A program made the translations under genes and the position numbers. From contig JABFST010000495.1 of the NCBI GenBank assembly GCA_013140465.1, forward strand, positions 1 to 13,554: DNA of 13,554 bases, given 5' to 3'. This stretch comes from Methylococcaceae bacterium (GTDB lineage: Bacteria > Pseudomonadota > Gammaproteobacteria > Methylococcales > Methylomonadaceae). The first letter of the stretch is position 1; every line of letters begins with the position of its first letter. The notes under the pieces were generated by a model that did not search any database, was not told where the DNA came from, and saw only the letters and a program-made list of their open reading frames with translations. Positions 1 through 7,256 of this stretch are shown one piece after another.

Positions 1-668
1 CCCCAACTTTGTTTAAAGACAAAGCCTAAGTTGGCGACCGCTACGTTAATGCCCAAAGCGTTTAAGATGCCCGGGCCGTCCACTACTGTGCGGTAGCCTT
101 CGGATTCCAATTGTGCGGCATAATGCCAATAATTAAGGATGGCATCGACTTGGCCTTGTTGCAGTTGTTGGTTTAATTCGGCAGGTGCGGCAAACACTTT
201 GTTGACGGCTGCGTCCAAATCCATATCGTGTTGCTGTTTGGCTAGGGTTTGCAGCAACAACCAGTTTTTGTCTAAAGCACTGCCAGCTATGCCTAGGCGT
301 TTACCTGCTAAGTCGGCGATGCTTTTGATCGGGCTGTCGGCAGCAACCACCAACGCCCCTGATTTATCGGAATACGGATAAAACGTAAAGTCCGCGCCTT
401 GTTCGCGTGCGCTAGACACCCAAATCCAATCTGTAACGATCATATCGACCAAGCCGTTTTGCAAGGCTTTTTTGCCTTCTTGGGCGGTGTTGAGCGGATG
501 AATGTCCAATTGAAAATCCAAGGCGTTGGCGTTGATGAACGCTTGCAGTTCGGGTAATTCCCAAGCTACCGTGCCGCCCGCTTGCACGCCGAGGCGGATG
601 AGGGTTTTGTCGGCGGCAACACTGTTGCAAGATAGGCAAAGGGCGAATAAAAAAAGCTTAAGTTTCAT
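1..668 (-). CDS. ABC transporter substrate-binding protein, NitT/TauT (NMT1) type, 3' end outside window
   Basis: Reading the minus strand from an ATG at 668 gives 222 codons with no stop before the left edge, so this is the N-terminal two thirds of a protein of about 300 residues. A signal peptide is visible (basic start, hydrophobic core, VAA-D near residues 17-20). The mature part begins IRLGVQ, then has NGLVDMIVTDWIWVS, a SIADLAGKRLGI segment and a QGQVDAILNYWHYA segment. This pattern is typical of periplasmic binding proteins of the nitrate/sulfonate/thiamine-precursor class (NMT1/SsuA-like). An AGGA ribosome-binding site lies about 9 bases before the ATG. It follows the mxa genes on the same strand, 205 bases after the preceding gene. 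The ligand cannot be told from sequence. A role linked to methanol oxidation is inferred only from position. The permease and ATPase genes would be expected further left. Confidence 0.8.
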   Translation of the reverse strand, partial: MKLKLFLFALCLSCNSVAADKTLIRLGVQAGGTVAWELPELQAFINANALDFQLDIHPLNTAQEGKKALQNGLVDMIVTDWIWVSSAREQGADFTFYPYSDKSGALVVAADSPIKSIADLAGKRLGIAGSALDKNWLLLQTLAKQQHDMDLDAAVNKVFAAPAELNQQLQQGQVDAILNYWHYAAQLESEGYRTVVDGPGILNALGINVAVANLGFVFKQSW

Positions 669-727
669 AAAGTGATCCTAGTGGGTAAAACGCTCTCGAC
701 AAGAACATAGCGATAAAAATTGAGACT

Positions 728-830
728 GTAGAGACGCGATTTATCGCGTCTCCAATAGCGTCCCAATTGCTGACGGAAACGCAAATATGACAGACGCGAT
801 AAATCCAGACGCGATAAATCGCGTCTCTAC
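728..830. repeat. Palindromic repeat element with 24-bp inverted arms (MITE/REP-like)
   Basis: Positions 728-751 and 807-830 are perfect reverse complements over 24 bases. Each arm is itself a near palindrome: GACGCGAT and ATCGCGTC around a 2-base centre. A third, partial copy of the arm (13 bases, 792-804) lies just inside the right arm. The element contains no reading frame. It sits between the gene ending at 874 and the binding-protein gene starting at 668. The structure suits a REP- or MITE-type repeat family present in many copies, but copy number cannot be seen from one window. When transcribed it would fold strongly and could affect read-through. Confidence 0.8.
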
Positions 831-873
831 TTGTGTTTAACGATGAGAACAGCGCGTCGGAACTATCAGTTTT

Positions 874-1377
874 TTAGCTTGTTGGGTTGGTGTCCCGCAA
901 AGCAAAGCTCAAGCCGATGGCGGCTAAGGCCAAGGCGGTCAATTGCCAGATATAGCTGTCGAAATACGCCACGCATACGGCAATCAAGGCCAGAAACGCA
1001 CCAGTAAACAGCCCCCGCCAGTCTTTTGCGGACAAGGCTTGTTGGTAAGTGGTTAAGGCCAATAAAATCAACACCACCAAATCGCCTTCTTCATGGTACA
1101 AACGGCCTGAGTTTTGGTACGCGTAAATAATCGTCACCGCCAACAGTGCGCCCAGCCAATGCCACACCGGGCCGCTTAATACGGACGACCAGCGGCGTGG
1201 TTGCGGGGTTTGCAGATAATGCGGGACGATGGCAATCGCGCTAAACAACACCATGCCGGTCAGCCAAATATAATGGCTGGTGTGTTGGTCTTTGTAGTCA
1301 AGATACGCACCCAACACCGCGAGGCTTAAGTGCAAAGTGAACAGGGTATGTGCCGATAGGCGTAAGGTGTTATTCAT
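874..1377 (-). CDS. Uncharacterised multi-pass membrane protein downstream of mxaL
   Basis: I do not recognise this 167-residue protein. It has about five to six hydrophobic segments (roughly residues 9-26, 36-55, 71-87, 98-112, 122-140 and 143-160) and no signal peptide or cofactor motif. Between the third and fourth segments is a short polar stretch with an acidic HEEGD. A double arginine near residue 61 lies in the loop after segment two. It is on the mxa strand, 83 bases after mxaL, in the position where mxaD is often found. MxaD, however, is a soluble exported protein of a different fold, so this is not MxaD. A weak hairpin with a U-run lies between mxaL and this gene, so co-transcription is likely but not certain. 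It may be an accessory membrane component of the methanol dehydrogenase system, inferred from position only. Confidence 0.75.
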   Translation of the reverse strand: MNNTLRLSAHTLFTLHLSLAVLGAYLDYKDQHTSHYIWLTGMVLFSAIAIVPHYLQTPQPRRWSSVLSGPVWHWLGALLAVTIIYAYQNSGRLYHEEGDLVVLILLALTTYQQALSAKDWRGLFTGAFLALIAVCVAYFDSYIWQLTALALAAIGLSFALRDTNPTS

Positions 1378-1408
1378 CAGCTTTCCTTATAAGTCTGAAA
1401 GGTGCATT

Positions 1409-1439
1409 AAAAAAGTAAGGACTGGGATTTTAAGCCCAG
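1409..1439 (-). terminator. Possible weak terminator between mxaL and the membrane-protein gene
   Basis: On the minus strand CTGGG (1439-1435) and CCCAG (1426-1422) form a 5-bp stem around an 8-base loop. After 7 bases comes a run of six T (1414-1409). The stem is short and the U-run is offset, so termination would be partial at best. It lies directly after the mxaL stop. Confidence 0.3.
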
Positions 1440-1460
1440 CCATCGGTGTCGGTTGTTGCC

Positions 1461-2417
1461 TTAACGGGACCATCGCCGATACAAACGGGTCTTAGGCCAA
1501 TACACCGCAGCCAACATCAACAACGCCACTAGCGCAGGTTGCCAACGGCTGTCGGTGGCGACGATTTTTTCAGTTGCCAAGCGCGGGTCTTGCAGTGCGC
1601 TTTGTAGGTTTTCGGTGTCGGTTAAGCGGGCATAACCCAAACCTGCTTCGGCGGCCAGTTTTTCCAAATAGCCTTCTTGTAAGGCCGTTAAATGTTCGCT
1701 GCCCGTGGTGGCGGCATTGCCAAACGGGGCATTGCGGGCGTTATAGCCTTCAATTTGCGAGGGGTCGAGGTTGGATTCGCCAAAGCTGGAACGGTGTGGC
1801 ACGTCGTCGGCACTATAAAAGCCGGTTTGTTTGCCGTCGGGGTCAAACTTTGGGATAGGCACGGCTTGTAGGCCGCCCGCGCCTATAATCATGCCTTGGG
1901 CGTGGCCTTTCACGGCAGCAAAATCAGGGGCGTAGCGTGGGTTAATCGGCGGTGCTTCTTGACCATCGGTGATAAAAACCACTGAGCTGGCACTTTTTTG
2001 CAGCATTTCTAAGGTGCTGAGCAAGCCTTTGGCTATATTGCTGTCCGCCGCCCAGGCCATGCGCCAGTCAACTTGGCTGATGGCGGTGTCGATTTCGCTA
2101 TACGCAGAACACACTTCCAGCGGCTCAAACAATAAGGTGGCGCGGCGTTCGGTAAACAAACCCAAACCTACCTTGGTTTCGCAAGGCAGTTCTTTTAGTA
2201 AATCCCGCAAGCTTTGTTTGACATACGCCAGCCGACTTAGGTTTTGGTCTTGGTGTTGGTAATCGGTGGCATTCATGCTACGCGTGATGTCGATAATAAA
2301 CGTGTAGTTATAGCGCGGGCGTTTTTGCATGGTGTAGGGATGGATAAACAGCACCAACATCGCCAGCAAGGCAATGGCTAAACAGAGGGTGCGGTAGTCT
2401 TTTAAAATGTTGTTCAT
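1461..2417 (-). CDS. mxaL: MxaL, vWA-domain methanol dehydrogenase maturation protein
   Basis: The product has 318 residues: an N-terminal membrane helix (about 10-27), a von Willebrand factor A-like domain, and a second membrane helix near the C-terminus (about 293-309). The metal-binding MIDAS motif reads DITRS at residues 43-47, the DxTxS form, and a second acidic loop, ITDGQEAPP, follows. The domain between the helices should face the periplasm. MxaL belongs to the MxaACKL group, which is needed for active enzyme and in Methylorubrum extorquens for calcium insertion into MxaF. The identification rests on the vWA architecture plus position after mxaK. The gene is separated from mxaK by 185 bases, unlike the overlapping genes before it. 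Confidence 0.88.
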   Translation of the reverse strand: MNNILKDYRTLCLAIALLAMLVLFIHPYTMQKRPRYNYTFIIDITRSMNATDYQHQDQNLSRLAYVKQSLRDLLKELPCETKVGLGLFTERRATLLFEPLEVCSAYSEIDTAISQVDWRMAWAADSNIAKGLLSTLEMLQKSASSVVFITDGQEAPPINPRYAPDFAAVKGHAQGMIIGAGGLQAVPIPKFDPDGKQTGFYSADDVPHRSSFGESNLDPSQIEGYNARNAPFGNAATTGSEHLTALQEGYLEKLAAEAGLGYARLTDTENLQSALQDPRLATEKIVATDSRWQPALVALLMLAAVYWPKTRLYRRWSR

Positions 2418-2602
2418 AGGTATGCTTTAATAATTCATCGTGCGGCTATCCAACAAATACGCGACAGAATGTCGCTTAGGTTCGCAAACTACAGGCTAGC
2501 CAAGCTACTTGACTGTTAGGTTTTGTGTCCGGTTTTAAGCCGCTGCGTTGTATTTTGGGCTTCATTGCCGACACGGCAACGTCTAAAGCCGTTGCACTCC
2601 AG

Positions 2603-3163
2603 TTAAGGCAAGCCTCTAGGAAATCCCGGCACCGTCGTCCACAACTGGGTCTTTTGGTTTTTGTTGCTGTCTTCTGCTTGGATTAACACGTCCATTTCGG
2701 GTAATAAGCGCATTGCCACTTCTAGGTTGTATTTGGCATCCCAGTTGCTGCTGTCGAGTGCCAACGATTGCCGATAGGCTTGTTTGGCTAAACCCGCCAA
2801 CGGGGCTGCGGTATTGATGTGCTGTTCGTGGCTGGCGGTTACGGCTTGTTCCAAATACAAATTGCCCAGGTTATAGCGCACGAGTGCCTGAAATTGCGGG
2901 TCGCCCAGCCCCACTATCAGGCTTAAAGTTGATAAAGCCTCGTCGTAACGGTGTTTTTGTTTAAAGTAATAAGCCCGCGCCAGGCGCAGTTCGGGTGGTC
3001 CGGTCACGATAGGGCCTATGTCCACGGCTTGCCCGGCGGTCAGTTGGCTAATCAAGTCATTGTCGTGTTGCACACGGTACAAGGCCGCCGCTTGATAAAG
3101 CGTTGCGCTGAGGCTGAGGGCGAGTGCGCCCCAAAGTAAAGGGTGTTTTAATCGTCTTAACAT
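2603..3163 (-). CDS. mxaK: MxaK, membrane-anchored TPR-like maturation protein
   Basis: The product has 186 residues, with one membrane helix at about 9-28 followed by a soluble helical domain. The helix pairs at about 60-80, 93-110 and 124-153 look like tetratricopeptide repeats; for example ARAYYFKQKHRYDEAL, and RYNLGNLYLEQA with a repeat-like spacing of Y, L, G and A. The start overlaps the end of mxaC by 7 bases, so translation is probably coupled. MxaK is one of the MxaACKL proteins required for calcium-containing methanol dehydrogenase. Its exact biochemical role is not established. The name is supported by order, length and architecture rather than by a catalytic motif. Confidence 0.85.
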   Translation of the reverse strand: MLRRLKHPLLWGALALSLSATLYQAAALYRVQHDNDLISQLTAGQAVDIGPIVTGPPELRLARAYYFKQKHRYDEALSTLSLIVGLGDPQFQALVRYNLGNLYLEQAVTASHEQHINTAAPLAGLAKQAYRQSLALDSSNWDAKYNLEVAMRLLPEMDVLIQAEDSNKNQKTQLWTTVPGFPRGLP

Positions 3164-4140
3164 GGCTTACGCTCGCAAAATTTAACCGCTAACAACACCG
3201 CCAGCATGATGCTAGCCCAGCGGTAACACAGCCCTGACAAGTCTTGTTTGGGGATGCGCTCCCAATAATGTAACGGCGTGTTTTCCAAATGGTCGATATC
3301 GGCTATCGCCTGTTTTAAGGCATTGGGGCTTTCGGCTTGGTAGGCTTGATAGGGGCTGCCCAAGCTGGAAAAAAATTGGTGCAAATAGCGTTCCGGCATC
3401 ACTTGCGGGTTGTCGTCGCGGCTGTCTTCGGGTTTGTCAAACAGGCCGGGGCTGTTGGCGGTGCGTAAAAACACCCAGTACAAATGCACTTGTTGCTGTT
3501 TAAACCATTCGCGTAGTTTTTGTTCGCTGTCATGGTCTATTACTGCCGCACCGTCGGACACCAAGACGATAATCCGTGAACCCGTCACTGTTTGCCCCTG
3601 AAAAAATGACAAAGCCATGCTCAAGCCCTTGCTGACATGGGTAAACCCCAGTGCGGGCGTGGCGGTGGCGGCAATGGCGGCTTGCACGGCTTGTTTGTTT
3701 TCGGTGAGCGGCATCACATACAAGGGCGAGGTGCTGTACTCCGCCACGCCCATCAGGCCGTTTTGCCGTTGTTGGACAAATGCGGTCAATAAGCGCCGTG
3801 CCGCGTCGGCTTTAGATTCTTCTTTGCCGTTGGGCGCGCGTCCGGCAAAACTGTTGTCCATGCTACTGCTGCGATCCAGCAATAACACAATATGCGCACC
3901 CAGACCGATGCGTTCCACGCGTTGTTCGCTACTGTACAGTCCCGCCATGCCTAGTACTAAGCCCGCAATTGCGGTCATCGCGCACAGCCGTAACAACACC
4001 GCCAGCACCGCCGATAAGGGGTCTGGCGGCAATAGCGGCAAATAAGGCGTAGGGCTGGTGGTCATGCCTCTGGAAAAAACGGGCAGCAAGGCCAGCAGCA
4101 ATCCCGCCAACACCCACGGCGTTGTTACCACCAAATTCAT
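3157..4140 (-). CDS. mxaC: MxaC, membrane vWA-domain maturation protein
   Basis: The product has 327 residues. Two hydrophobic segments near the N-terminus (about 7-22 and 42-68) precede a von Willebrand factor A domain with an intact MIDAS motif, DRSSS at residues 89-93. A further strand, IIVLVSDGAAV, matches the second half of such domains. A C-terminal membrane helix lies at about 303-321, and the protein ends in a short cytosolic tail. This is the layout of BatA-like proteins that partner MoxR ATPases. In the mxa system it belongs to the group needed for calcium insertion and assembly. The gene overlaps mxaA by 4 bases (TCAT on the plus strand at 4137-4140) and mxaK by 7. Confidence 0.9.
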   Translation of the reverse strand: MNLVVTTPWVLAGLLLALLPVFSRGMTTSPTPYLPLLPPDPLSAVLAVLLRLCAMTAIAGLVLGMAGLYSSEQRVERIGLGAHIVLLLDRSSSMDNSFAGRAPNGKEESKADAARRLLTAFVQQRQNGLMGVAEYSTSPLYVMPLTENKQAVQAAIAATATPALGFTHVSKGLSMALSFFQGQTVTGSRIIVLVSDGAAVIDHDSEQKLREWFKQQQVHLYWVFLRTANSPGLFDKPEDSRDDNPQVMPERYLHQFFSSLGSPYQAYQAESPNALKQAIADIDHLENTPLHYWERIPKQDLSGLCYRWASIMLAVLLAVKFCERKPC

Positions 4141-5015
4141 CGGCTACCCCGTTCTATGCTGCGGGCGAGTTGGCACAAGGTTTTCAGTTGCTGGATGTCG
4201 CCACTGACGACCGTCATGCCCGGGCTGAAATAAAAGCGGTTGGAGTAATTAAAAAACCACAGCCATTGCGCGTGCAGGGCTTGGTAATGCGGATGGCGTT
4301 GGTAAAAATCGGCCAATTGATGCACGAATAAGGGTTGTCCGTTCAGGGTGTTTAAGCAGTGGTGCAGGGCTTGTAAGCCTGTTGCCATTTCGTTTTTACT
4401 GATGCCCGACACGGTGCGTAAGGCTTTCTTAAACAAACGTCGCCGCCCGTTAAAGGCCAAGTAACCGTATTGCCATGCCAAAGCAACGGCTAATGCCAAT
4501 GCTGTGACCACGCTGGCAAGCAGGCCATACAGTGCAGGGCGGGTGTTTAACAGCGGCGGTGGACTGTCCGGGCGCATATATTCGCCTTGCTCGGTTTGGC
4601 GCACCACTAGTTCGCGTAGGGGCGATAACGTGAACGTCCACGCCGGGACGGTTTGGCTTAAGTGCTGTTCGCCTTGATTGAGTTGCAGCTCAAAACTGGG
4701 CAGGGTCAGGGCTTTTACTTCTAGCGGGGCGTAAAAAATTTGGTAGCGTAAGTCGATTTGATAATGTTGGTCGTCGGCTTGGCTGACGCGGATGTCATTC
4801 AGGTTTAACCAGCGGTTAAGCGGGCCTTTGCCGGGCAAGCTGGCGCGTTCCAGGCTAATGCCGGGACGCGTTTCAAAAATGATGCGTTGGCTAATTTCGT
4901 CGCCATTGACATAGCCGAATGGGCGTGGGGTTTCCACTTTAAAATAGCGGATGGGTTCGTCTACTGAGCTTGAACAACCCAGTACAAACAAAAAAAGCAC
5001 AAACAAGATTCTCAT
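4137..5015 (-). CDS. mxaA: MxaA, exported membrane-anchored maturation protein (probable lipoprotein)
   Basis: The product has 292 residues. The N-terminus MRILFVLFLFVLGCSSS ends in a lipobox-like VLGC, so Cys14 is a likely lipid attachment site. A beta-rich region of about 130 residues follows. A strong membrane helix lies at about 161-183, and the basic segment NGRRRLFKKALR comes directly after it, which places the C-terminal domain in the cytosol. MxaA is required for active methanol dehydrogenase and, with MxaC, K and L, for calcium insertion. There is no catalytic motif. The gene overlaps mxaS and mxaC by 4 bases each, so the three are probably translationally coupled. Confidence 0.87.
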   Translation of the reverse strand: MRILFVLFLFVLGCSSSVDEPIRYFKVETPRPFGYVNGDEISQRIIFETRPGISLERASLPGKGPLNRWLNLNDIRVSQADDQHYQIDLRYQIFYAPLEVKALTLPSFELQLNQGEQHLSQTVPAWTFTLSPLRELVVRQTEQGEYMRPDSPPPLLNTRPALYGLLASVVTALALAVALAWQYGYLAFNGRRRLFKKALRTVSGISKNEMATGLQALHHCLNTLNGQPLFVHQLADFYQRHPHYQALHAQWLWFFNYSNRFYFSPGMTVVSGDIQQLKTLCQLARSIERGSR

Positions 5016-5848
5016 GCGGCCCTTTGTTGTAAAAAATGGTTGATAGTAGGGGTGCTGTAAGGGCCGGTCATAAACAAAGGCTCGCTACCCATAGCACGAA
5101 AGCTGTTCTTTAAGGCTAGGTGGCGTTGCCAGTACGCCATTTGTAGTTTTGGGCGTAGGCTAGGGCGCATCAGCAACAGCCGCGAGTGCTGGCTTTCCAA
5201 ATCTTGTAACGCCAAAAGTCCCCATTGCGGTAAGCGGGTGTAGTCGTCGGGATGCCACAACACTAAGGGGATGACATCATGGCCTTGCAGTGTTGCCAAC
5301 AGGTTGCGTAATTGTGGTAACGGATAATGGCAATCAGTCAGCAAAAACACCATAGCGCGTTGGCTGGGCAAATACTGGACGGCTTGCGCCAAGTGCTTGG
5401 CACTGCCGCTAAAGCGATGCTGGGCCAGTTGTTGGCAGAGTCCTGTCACGGTTGCGGGTTGCTGGCTAGCGGCTACAAACCAACGTTGCTCAAAGTGGTC
5501 GCCACAACCGATAAAGCCAAATTTATCGCCATAAGCAAAAGCGGAATCGGCGGCAGTTTGTACGAACTGGCGCAGAATTTCGGGTTTATCGGCATAGCCC
5601 ATTGAGGCGGACAAATCGGCGATGACCCACACCGTGATATTGCTTTGCTGCTGGTATAGGCGGACTTGATAATCGCCAAAAGGGTTTAAAACACTGGCGC
5701 GTACATCAATACGCCTAGGATCGGGGTGGGCCAGCAAAGAGCCATGACGCTTAAACAACGGCCCTGCACCCACGGTTTGCCCGGTGTGTGCGCCCGGGTA
5801 AACGGCAGGGGATTGCCAAGGTAAGCGGTACAAGAGTTGTTCGGTCAT
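5012..5848 (-). CDS. mxaS: MxaS, DUF58/vWA-like cytosolic maturation protein
   Basis: The product has 278 residues and no signal peptide or membrane helix. The segment RRIDVRAS, then GDYQVRLYQQ (about 46-68) and VWVIADLSASM (73-83), is the signature of DUF58 proteins. A MIDAS-like DxSxS is made by Asp78, Ser80 and Ser82. DUF58 proteins are regularly encoded beside MoxR-type ATPases, as here with mxaR, and are thought to act with them in metal or cofactor insertion. The stop overlaps the mxaA start by 4 bases. The gene is separated from mxaR by about 207 bases holding a palindromic element, so mxaS translation is not coupled to mxaR. Confidence 0.9.
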   Translation of the reverse strand: MTEQLLYRLPWQSPAVYPGAHTGQTVGAGPLFKRHGSLLAHPDPRRIDVRASVLNPFGDYQVRLYQQQSNITVWVIADLSASMGYADKPEILRQFVQTAADSAFAYGDKFGFIGCGDHFEQRWFVAASQQPATVTGLCQQLAQHRFSGSAKHLAQAVQYLPSQRAMVFLLTDCHYPLPQLRNLLATLQGHDVIPLVLWHPDDYTRLPQWGLLALQDLESQHSRLLLMRPSLRPKLQMAYWQRHLALKNSFRAMGSEPLFMTGPYSTPTINHFLQQRAA

Positions 5849-5931
5849 TTTGTTGTTATTGTTATTTTAAAATCTGTCAGTGTGCGGCTTCGGCTATTCT
5901 GGAGGGTAGCGGCTTTAGCGGCGATAACCGC

Positions 5932-6051
5932 GTAGGCCGGAATAAGGCCGTTTGAACGCCAGTGAAAACGGGCGTTTCCGGTATACCGCACCCACGAATT
6001 GCCGGAAACGCCGCATTTCGCTTACGCTCAAAGCGGCTTATTCCGGCCTAC
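5932..6051. repeat. 120-bp inverted-repeat element between mxaR and mxaS
   Basis: The outer arms GTAGGCCGGAATAAG (5932-5946) and its exact complement (6037-6051) enclose a second perfect pair: GGCGTTTCCGG (5971-5981) and CCGGAAACGCC (6002-6012). The element has no reading frame and ends 5 bases from the mxaR stop codon. The nested arms and GC-rich ends resemble dispersed REP/MITE-type repeats. In the mxa transcript it would form a large stem-loop between mxaR and mxaS, and could stabilise the mRNA or slow ribosomes and polymerase. It has no U-run in the mxa direction, so I do not call it a terminator. Confidence 0.8.
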
Positions 6052-6055
6052 AGGG

Positions 6056-7072
6056 TTAAGGCGCAGCCACTTGTTGCAAAATGCCATTCATCAACTCGGG
6101 TAACAACTGGTCTTTGCGGTAAGCGTACATAGGGTTTAAAAACAGCCTATGGCTCATACACACGGCAAACACGGCTTGTATATCTTCGGGCAATAAATAA
6201 TCGCGCTGTGCCAGCCAAGCACTGACTTTGGCGGCGCGGATCAAATAACTCATGCCGCGCGGACTGGCACCTGCCAGCATCAGCTGGGCCATATCCACAT
6301 CGCTTAACTGCACGCCGTAGTGCTGCGGCTGATGGCTGGCTTTCCACAAGGTCAGGGCATAATCGCGTAGTTTGGGACTTGCTTGGATCTGTTGCTGTAA
6401 GGTGTGTGCCAAGCTGTTTAATTCATAATAACGGGTGCCGGGGGCAATCTCGGCTATCAGGGCATCGGTGTCATGGAAACGGGGGTTAAACATCAGTTGT
6501 TCCAGAGAGGCATTATCGCTGGGCATAGTGATGTTGATTTCCATCATAAATCGGTCTTTAGCGGCGGCGGGCAGTTCAAAAGTTTCTTCTTTTTCCACCC
6601 GGTTGCGGTCGGCAAACACTTGGATATGCGGTAGCGCGTAATCGCGGTTAAAGGCGTGGATGCTGCGTTCCGCCATCGCGCGTAACAGCAAGGCATGGAC
6701 TTGGGGGCGGGCGCGGTTGATCTCGTTAAAAAAGAAAGTGGCGAGGGTGTCGCCGTATTTGAGCAACGGCCCGGGTTCAACGGCTGGGCGACCGTCGTTA
6801 GCCAAATAGGTGTAATACAGTAAATCGGCAGGCATTAAGTCGATAGTGCCTTCAATGCGTTGGAAATCGCCACCCAAACCTTGGGCGACAGCGCGTAGCA
6901 AGGTGGTTTTGCCTACCCCTACTGCACCTTCAAGCAAGACATGTCCCCTAGCATAAACGGCGATGACGATGTGCCGTACCGCTGCGCCCAGTCCTAGCAC
7001 GGTGAGGTTGATTTGTTGTTCAAATGCTAAGGCGTGGTCGCGGCTATCGCTTAAGTGTCGGTCTAGGCTCAT
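6056..7072 (-). CDS. mxaR: MxaR, MoxR-family AAA+ ATPase
   Basis: The product has 338 residues and is cytosolic. The Walker A motif is GAVGVGKTT at residues 49-57. The Walker B region reads FFFNEINRARPQ near residues 113-124, with Asn116 where most MoxR ATPases have Asp. The sensor-1 region ADRNR (154-158) and the DRF motif (173-175) follow, then a helical lid. MoxR proteins act as chaperones that couple ATP hydrolysis to insertion of metals or cofactors, working with DUF58 and vWA proteins, which here are MxaS, MxaC and MxaL. The gene is set apart from mxaI by 260 bases holding a strong terminator, so its expression should be lower than that of mxaFJGI. No clear Shine-Dalgarno sequence precedes the ATG at 7072; it is the best start because MSLDRHL leads directly into the domain. 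Confidence 0.92.
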   Translation of the reverse strand: MSLDRHLSDSRDHALAFEQQINLTVLGLGAAVRHIVIAVYARGHVLLEGAVGVGKTTLLRAVAQGLGGDFQRIEGTIDLMPADLLYYTYLANDGRPAVEPGPLLKYGDTLATFFFNEINRARPQVHALLLRAMAERSIHAFNRDYALPHIQVFADRNRVEKEETFELPAAAKDRFMMEINITMPSDNASLEQLMFNPRFHDTDALIAEIAPGTRYYELNSLAHTLQQQIQASPKLRDYALTLWKASHQPQHYGVQLSDVDMAQLMLAGASPRGMSYLIRAAKVSAWLAQRDYLLPEDIQAVFAVCMSHRLFLNPMYAYRKDQLLPELMNGILQQVAAP

Positions 7073-7256
7073 GGTTTGATAAGGTTGGTTAGGTTGATAG
7101 TGCGGGTAGGCGGTGTGTACGCTCTTGCACGCAAGGCGCTTTAAAGGGGCGTTAGCTGTGTGGGACTACGAAGCATTAGAAGGATAAGCACCCTTAAAGC
7201 CAGGTTGTATTGATTAAGGCGTTGGACTTAAACCGTTTCGGACGAATATTCAGCAC

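Noticed and set aside
139-639. Short frames on both strands at the left edge (139-381 plus and 412-639 minus)
   Set aside because: Both lie inside the continuous minus-strand frame of the ABC binding protein, which has a signal peptide and family motifs; they are shadows of it.
728-830. Reading the palindromic element as a transcription terminator
   Set aside because: The hairpins lack a following U-run, and the doubled, nested arms are better explained by a dispersed repeat.
874-1377. Calling this gene mxaD from its position after mxaL
   Set aside because: The product is a polytopic membrane protein, whereas MxaD is a soluble exported protein. Position alone does not justify the name.
5932-6051. 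Reading the mxaR-mxaS element as a terminator or a small RNA gene
   Set aside because: There is no U-run on the mxa strand and no promoter that I can see. The nested terminal arms suit a repeat element.
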